A DNA stretch of 9,443 nt from Alphaproteobacteria bacterium (GTDB lineage: Bacteria > Pseudomonadota > Alphaproteobacteria > Rickettsiales > VGDC01). The notes under the pieces were generated by a model. It ran no database searches. It saw nothing but the letters and a program-made list of their open reading frames with translations, and had not been told where the DNA came from. This document shows positions 6,501-9,443 of the stretch, one piece after another. How positions within the stretch are numbered: position 1 is the stretch's first letter; every line of letters begins with the position of its first letter. The translations under genes were made by a program, and so were the position numbers. The stretch spans positions 1 to 9,443 of the forward strand of contig VGDC01000049.1 in NCBI GenBank assembly GCA_016869895.1, written 5' to 3'.

Positions 6501-8450
6501 GTTCTCCACGCTGCCGTCCCAGACTTTGGCGAGGGCTTCTTCGAAGATGGGTTTCACGGCCTGTTCGTCGAGCGTTTCCACACCCGCCATGGTCAGACGC
6601 AAGTCGCGCTCCCAGATGGTGGTGTTCGCGTCATCGGCGAGGGTGATGGGATAGGGGGTCTCGTCGAGCACGCGGAAACCCATGTTCTCCAGCATCGGCA
6701 GCACGTCGGAAAGCGGCACCTGTGTCGTGGGATTATAGAGCTTCAGGCGGATATGGTTCGCATCGTCCTGTTTCTTGCGGAAAAGGTCGAGCGCAAGGCC
6801 ATTGGAAGCGCGCGCCTGTTCCATCTTCTCGATGTCGAACACCGCACTATCCGAGCCGTATTGGGATACATAGCTGGCGGGGAAGGCGTTCTTATAAGTG
6901 CGGAAGAGGCTATCGCCGCGTTTGTTGCCGTATTTGCGCACGAGGTCTTCGCCCAGCGCATCGCTCCACAGGTTGGTCACCTTGGCGATGGTGTCCTCGA
7001 TTTTCGCGATGTCCACTTCGGGCACATGGCCGGGATTGGTGGTGATGATGAGGTGGACGCGCGCCAGCGGCGAATCGGTCACCTGCGTGTAATACTGCGT
7101 CACCTTACCGTTATAGGCGGCTTCCAGAATGTCCTGCACCTTCTCGCGCAAGTATGTGGAGAAGCGTTCGCGGGGCACATAAAGCAAGCAGCTCACAAAG
7201 CGTTCGAACAGGTCCTTGCGCGGGAAAAGGCGCACGGCGGGGCGGGCGTCGAGGGACAATACGCCCATGCCCGTGTCGAACAGGTCGCTTTCGGAGGTCT
7301 GGAACAGTTCGTCGCGGGGGAAGAACTCCATGATGGCTTTGAAGGCCTTGCCGTTGTGGCTGGCAGGCTCGAAATTGGCGTGTTCCAGCGTGCGTTCCAC
7401 CTTGCGGCGCACGATGGGGATATCCTCGATGGACTGGTAATACACCCGCGAGGTGAACATGCCGAGGAAGCGGTTCTCGCCGATGACTTCGCCTTTGTCA
7501 TCGAAGCGTTTGACGCTGATGTAATCGAGGTAAACAGGGCGGTGCACCTTGGATTTGGTGTTCGCCTTGGTGATTTCGATGAGGTTCGGGGTCTTTAGGA
7601 AGTGCTGCACTTCCGGCGGCAGGGCGGAAAGGCCTTTGGGGCGCAGGTCGGAATCGGTCAGCTTGAAAAGCCCTTTCTCCGAGCCTTTCACCGCCTGGAA
7701 CGACGCCTTCTTCTGCGTGCCGAAATCATAGGACACATAGCCCATGAAGATGAAGTTGTTCGATGCCAGCCATCTGATGAAGTCGGTGACTTCCTGCACG
7801 TCCTCCTTCTTGAACTTCTTGGGGGCGTTCTGCACGATGGCGATGTTCTCTTCCACCTTCGCCATGATGGGCTTCCAGTCGGCGACCACGACGGCCACCG
7901 CTGCCAGCACGCCCGTCAGATCGGCGATGAGCTGCTTGTGGCTCAGGGATTCCGGCGGGGTGGAGGTTTCGATATGCATGAAGGATTCATGCGTCTCATC
8001 CTTGCCCTTTGCCGATGCGGGATCGGGAATGCTCACCAGCTTGCCCTTCGCATCACGTTTCACACGCAGGATGGGGTGCACCAGCTGATAGACGTTGAGT
8101 TCGTGGCGCGCCAACTCGGTGGAGATGGAATCCACGAGGAAGGGCATGTCATCGGTGAGGATCTGGATGACCGTGCGGTCGGTTTCCCAGCCGTCCTTTT
8201 TCAGGGTTGGCGAGAAGATGCGGATTTTGGGCACGCCCGCTTTGCGCTCGGCGATGAAATCGCGGCTGGCGGCCACGGCGGCTGCCGCGTCCTTGGGGTT
8301 GATGACTTCCAGCTCCAGCACGGGCATCTTGTCGAAGAACTGGCGCGTGAGGTACGCGAGTTCCTTGCCTCCCTTGGCGGGCAGTGCATCGACGATGCGT
8401 TCGACATAGGTTTTGAATTTCTTGCGGTACTGGTCCATAGTCATTTCCAT
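3582..8450 (-). CDS. gdhB: NAD-dependent glutamate dehydrogenase, large (GDH-180) type
   Basis: Oxidatively deaminates L-glutamate to 2-oxoglutarate and ammonia with NAD+, a mainly catabolic cytosolic enzyme (gdhB in Pseudomonas, gdhZ in Caulobacter). At 1622 aa it matches the family length (about 1600). The N-terminal third corresponds to the regulatory ACT-like region (for example TDDMPFLVDSISTEL). The catalytic core contains GGLRWSDRPEDF (from 816), VPLGSKGGF with K851 (equivalent to the substrate-binding Lys region of other GDHs), GIGDLAGDVFGNG (about 986-998, dinucleotide-binding part) and NTDALDNSAGVSCSDHEV (from 1163). A helical C-terminal region follows. The frame is unbroken. The start is ambiguous: Met1 (8450), Met3 (8444) and Met5 (8438) are all in frame, and only Met5 has a plausible GGAA upstream at usable spacing. 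It is a single-gene unit, convergent with purH and divergent from cysQ. Confidence 0.96.
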   Translation of the reverse strand: MEMTMDQYRKKFKTYVERIVDALPAKGGKELAYLTRQFFDKMPVLELEVINPKDAAAAVAASRDFIAERKAGVPKIRIFSPTLKKDGWETDRTVIQILTDDMPFLVDSISTELARHELNVYQLVHPILRVKRDAKGKLVSIPDPASAKGKDETHESFMHIETSTPPESLSHKQLIADLTGVLAAVAVVVADWKPIMAKVEENIAIVQNAPKKFKKEDVQEVTDFIRWLASNNFIFMGYVSYDFGTQKKASFQAVKGSEKGLFKLTDSDLRPKGLSALPPEVQHFLKTPNLIEITKANTKSKVHRPVYLDYISVKRFDDKGEVIGENRFLGMFTSRVYYQSIEDIPIVRRKVERTLEHANFEPASHNGKAFKAIMEFFPRDELFQTSESDLFDTGMGVLSLDARPAVRLFPRKDLFERFVSCLLYVPRERFSTYLREKVQDILEAAYNGKVTQYYTQVTDSPLARVHLIITTNPGHVPEVDIAKIEDTIAKVTNLWSDALGEDLVRKYGNKRGDSLFRTYKNAFPASYVSQYGSDSAVFDIEKMEQARASNGLALDLFRKKQDDANHIRLKLYNPTTQVPLSDVLPMLENMGFRVLDETPYPITLADDANTTIWERDLRLTMAGVETLDEQAVKPIFEEALAKVWDGSVENDGFNSLVLKAGLQWREVVLLRAYSKYLKQTGLTYNQDFLVNALTNHSAVARMLVDLFDTRFNPAGKAADRAKKSETIAKAIAAHLEKVSNLAEDRVIRLFQNAIESTLRTNFYQKDANGGTKDYISFKFDSRALLELPLPRPFREIFVYSIRIEGIHLRGGKVARGGLRWSDRPEDFRTEVLGLVKAQQVKNAIIVPLGSKGGFVLKQAPTADKGREAFMAEGVACYKTFLRGLLDVTDNIVAGKIIPPKNVVRHDEDDPYLVVAADKGTATFSDYANSISLEYGFWLGDAFASGGSAGYDHKKMGITARGGWVSVMRHFSEMGKDITKEDFTCVGIGDLAGDVFGNGALLSKHMKLVAAFNHMHIFLDPEPDAAKSYKERERMFNLPRSSWTDYDAKLISKGGGIYARSEKSIPISKEVRNVLGLDATVTSLAPDALIKAILKAPVDLLWNGGIGTYVKAKTESHEDVGDRANNPLRINGEDLRCKIVGEGGNLGFTQRGRIEYARKGGRINTDALDNSAGVSCSDHEVNIKIALTAAIENGSLKRDKRDKFLAGMTDNVAELVLRDNQLQNQALSNAEAQGHKILESRARVIRAMEKSGLLNREIEFLPSEEELADRRTKKIGFTRPELAVILAYSKLDLYEKLLHSTVPDDPYYEKDLLEYFPRDMQKHYAKEICAHPLRREIIATVLTNSFINRVGSGFFQVVSEDNGVPACDVARSLTIARDAFQLDKLWEDIEGLTGKVKPELQANMFVEINAFVGRITSWFLRNYPQPIDISSAMASFAPGIREFASLSDKIVSENARKVVERKYHAFLEAGVPQALAKRVADLAVLSSACDVVRVSLNIKLPIKAVGQIYFEIGQRLRLGWLRDVASRAGADSYWDRVATASLVNDLFDQQRRLTLQVIGGMTKKDDAEKAIEKWLDKNASPVERFNQFVNDLAGIENVDFAMLIIAMRNLDHIFSATIAEHAA

Positions 8451-8570
8451 AGAATTGTGAGCTAACCTATGCCATCCTCACTACCTGATTTCGCCGTGAG
8501 TTGAAAGCGAAATAAGCGAATAAAAGAACTATTGCAACGCAGCACAAAAGCTGGGAAAAACCTGCTCGCC
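8451..8570. promoter_or_regulatory. Divergent intergenic region between gdhB and cysQ
   Basis: Must carry the promoters of both divergent genes. I see no convincing -35/-10 pair on either strand; TTGAAA at 8501-8506 is a possible + strand -35 box without a good -10. Two symmetric signals are present. One is an inverted repeat ATTTCGC (8488-8494) / GCGAAAT (8507-8513) with a 12-nt spacer. The other is three copies of the pentamer GTGAG, at 8457-8461, 8477-8481 (inverted) and 8496-8500, spaced 20 and 19 nt. Either could be a regulator-binding site; this is inference from pattern only. Confidence 0.4.
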
Positions 8571-9371
8571 ATGACCTTCTACAAACCCCTCATCAACTCC
8601 ATCTGCGAATTGGCCGTGCGCACGGGCGAAGGCATCATGCGTTATTACGACAGCGGGGATTGGGAAGCCATCGAGAAATCGGACTATTCTCCGGTGACGG
8701 ATGCCGACCTCGCCGCCAATGCATTCATCGTGAATGCGCTGGCGCGCTGGGCACCGGAAATCCCCATCGTCTCCGAAGAGGGCGAAAAACCGGCGATGGA
8801 CGAGACGGGGCGTTTCTGGCTGGTCGATCCACTGGATGGCACGAAAAGTTTCATCCGCAAGAGCGGCGAATTCACCGTGAATATCGGCCTCATCGATGCG
8901 GGAAAACCCGTCTTCGGCGTGCTCTATATCCCTGTGACGGGCGTGTTATATTATGGCAGCGAGGCTTTCGGCGCCTACCGCCAGAAGCCCAAGGAAGCTC
9001 CGCGCCGCATCTCCGCCCGTGTCGCGCCGGAAGAGGGTATGGATGTCATCGTCAGCATGGCGCATAAGACTCCACAGGTGGATGCGTGGCTGGAGGGCAA
9101 GACGGTCGTTTCCCGCAAGCAGGCCTCGAGTTCACTCAAATTCGGCGTGGTGGCGGAAGGCGCGGCGGATGCCTATCCGCGTTTCGGCCGCACCATGGAA
9201 TGGGACACCGCCGCAGGGCAGGCCATTCTGGAAGCTGCGGGTGGCCGCGTGTTGACGCTCGATGGCGAGCCCCTACGCTACGGCAAGGCGGGTTTCGAGA
9301 ATCCCAGTTTCGTGGCCTATGGAAAAGAAGCGGTTGCTGCCGCCGACCTCAATACACATTCAGGAAGTTGA
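8571..9371 (+). CDS. cysQ: CysQ-like 3'(2'),5'-bisphosphate nucleotidase (inositol monophosphatase superfamily)
   Basis: Probably hydrolyses 3'-phosphoadenosine 5'-phosphate (PAP) or PAPS to AMP/APS, supporting sulfate assimilation and removing the toxic by-product PAP. It is a Mg-dependent, Li-sensitive type of fold, cytosolic or inner-membrane associated. From ATG 8571 it has 266 aa, close to E. coli CysQ (246). Metal and substrate motifs are in order: SPVTDADLAAN (40-50), PIVSEEGE (65-72, E69), WLVDPLDGTKSF (83-94, D86 and D89), GEFTVNIGLI (99-108) and EWDTAAGQAILEAAGG (210-225, D212). CysQ proteins usually have DGTKEF; here Ser replaces Glu. The frame is open back to a TTG at 8532, but that start would add 13 unconserved residues; the ATG is preferred because MTFYKPLINSICELA resembles a normal start, although its ribosome-binding site is weak (GGGA about 15 nt upstream). 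An inositol-1-phosphatase role is the main alternative. Confidence 0.85.
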   Translation: MTFYKPLINSICELAVRTGEGIMRYYDSGDWEAIEKSDYSPVTDADLAANAFIVNALARWAPEIPIVSEEGEKPAMDETGRFWLVDPLDGTKSFIRKSGEFTVNIGLIDAGKPVFGVLYIPVTGVLYYGSEAFGAYRQKPKEAPRRISARVAPEEGMDVIVSMAHKTPQVDAWLEGKTVVSRKQASSSLKFGVVAEGAADAYPRFGRTMEWDTAAGQAILEAAGGRVLTLDGEPLRYGKAGFENPSFVAYGKEAVAAADLNTHSGS

Positions 9372-9443
9372 TGGCGCAGGCGATTGTCTTATTGCCGATA
9401 TCGTATGTGGCGGTGGCGTAATCCGTTCCTGCTGCTGCATCCA
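9349..9443 (-). CDS. C-terminal end of an unidentified protein (5' partial, runs off the window)
   Basis: On the minus strand one frame is open from the window edge to a TGA at 9349-9351, giving 30 residues that include TATYDIGNKTIACAINFL. The composition is protein-like, with mixed hydrophobic and polar residues and codons similar to the neighbouring genes. The other two minus frames close within about 27 codons and look less natural, and the + strand after cysQ offers only a 16-codon ORF. The gene would converge on cysQ with a 23-nt tail-to-tail overlap. Function unknown; the fragment is too short to assign a family, and the call itself could be chance. Confidence 0.45.
   Translation of the reverse strand, partial: DAAAGTDYATATYDIGNKTIACAINFLNVY

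Noticed and set aside
5103..7598. An 831-codon open frame on the + strand, antisense to gdhB
   Set aside because: It lies wholly inside gdhB and has the His/Gly/Ala/Val-rich composition typical of an antisense shadow of a GC-biased gene, with no recognisable domain and no ribosome-binding site.
8451..8464. AATTGTGAGC, resembling a lac operator half-site, upstream of gdhB
   Set aside because: There is no matching second half and no LacI-type regulator or sugar gene nearby; a 10-base match is weak.
8532..8570. Upstream TTG start for cysQ
   Set aside because: It would add 13 residues with no similarity to the family start; ATG at 8571 gives the expected length.
9371..9421. A 16-codon + strand ORF overlapping the cysQ stop
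   Set aside because: Too short, no homology recognised, and the opposite strand reads better as coding.

Overview
The window looks like the chromosome of an alphaproteobacterium of moderately high GC (roughly 55-60% by eye). The clues are the 1600-residue 'large' NAD-glutamate dehydrogenase, the TVAK...CVENIDIGGPAMVRSAAKNH form of PurH and the general codon use. I cannot place it lower than class. All four main genes are ordinary housekeeping or envelope genes. No phage, plasmid, CRISPR, rRNA or tRNA is visible.

Layout. (1) The + strand opens inside a membrane-anchored CapD/FlaA1/WbpM-type nucleotide-sugar dehydratase, missing its N-terminus. (2) Eight bases after it comes purH, whose ribosome-binding site overlaps the upstream stop codon, so the two are probably co-transcribed and translationally coupled. 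(3) A 271-nt convergent gap is packed with hairpins and repeat-like sequence. (4) A very large minus-strand gene encodes NAD-dependent glutamate dehydrogenase (GDH-180 type). (5) A 120-nt divergent intergenic region follows. (6) A cysQ-like 3'(2'),5'-bisphosphate nucleotidase lies on the + strand. (7) The right edge appears to hold the last 30 codons of a minus-strand gene that overlaps the end of cysQ tail-to-tail.

The genes cover sugar-nucleotide modification for surface polysaccharide, the last two steps of IMP synthesis, glutamate catabolism to 2-oxoglutarate, and recycling of PAP/PAPS or a related phosphomonoester. They do not form one pathway.

The most notable signal is a small palindromic repeat present twice. 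One copy is an in-frame insertion of about 27 codons in the IMP cyclohydrolase half of purH. The other lies about 1.4 kb away in the purH/gdhB gap. They share a block of about 27 bp at roughly 24 matching positions, including a GGCC-AGCA-GGCC hairpin, and each is followed by a second hairpin whose left arm begins GCGAAA. This resembles the Rickettsia palindromic elements that insert in frame into protein genes, but by sequence it is not one I recognise.
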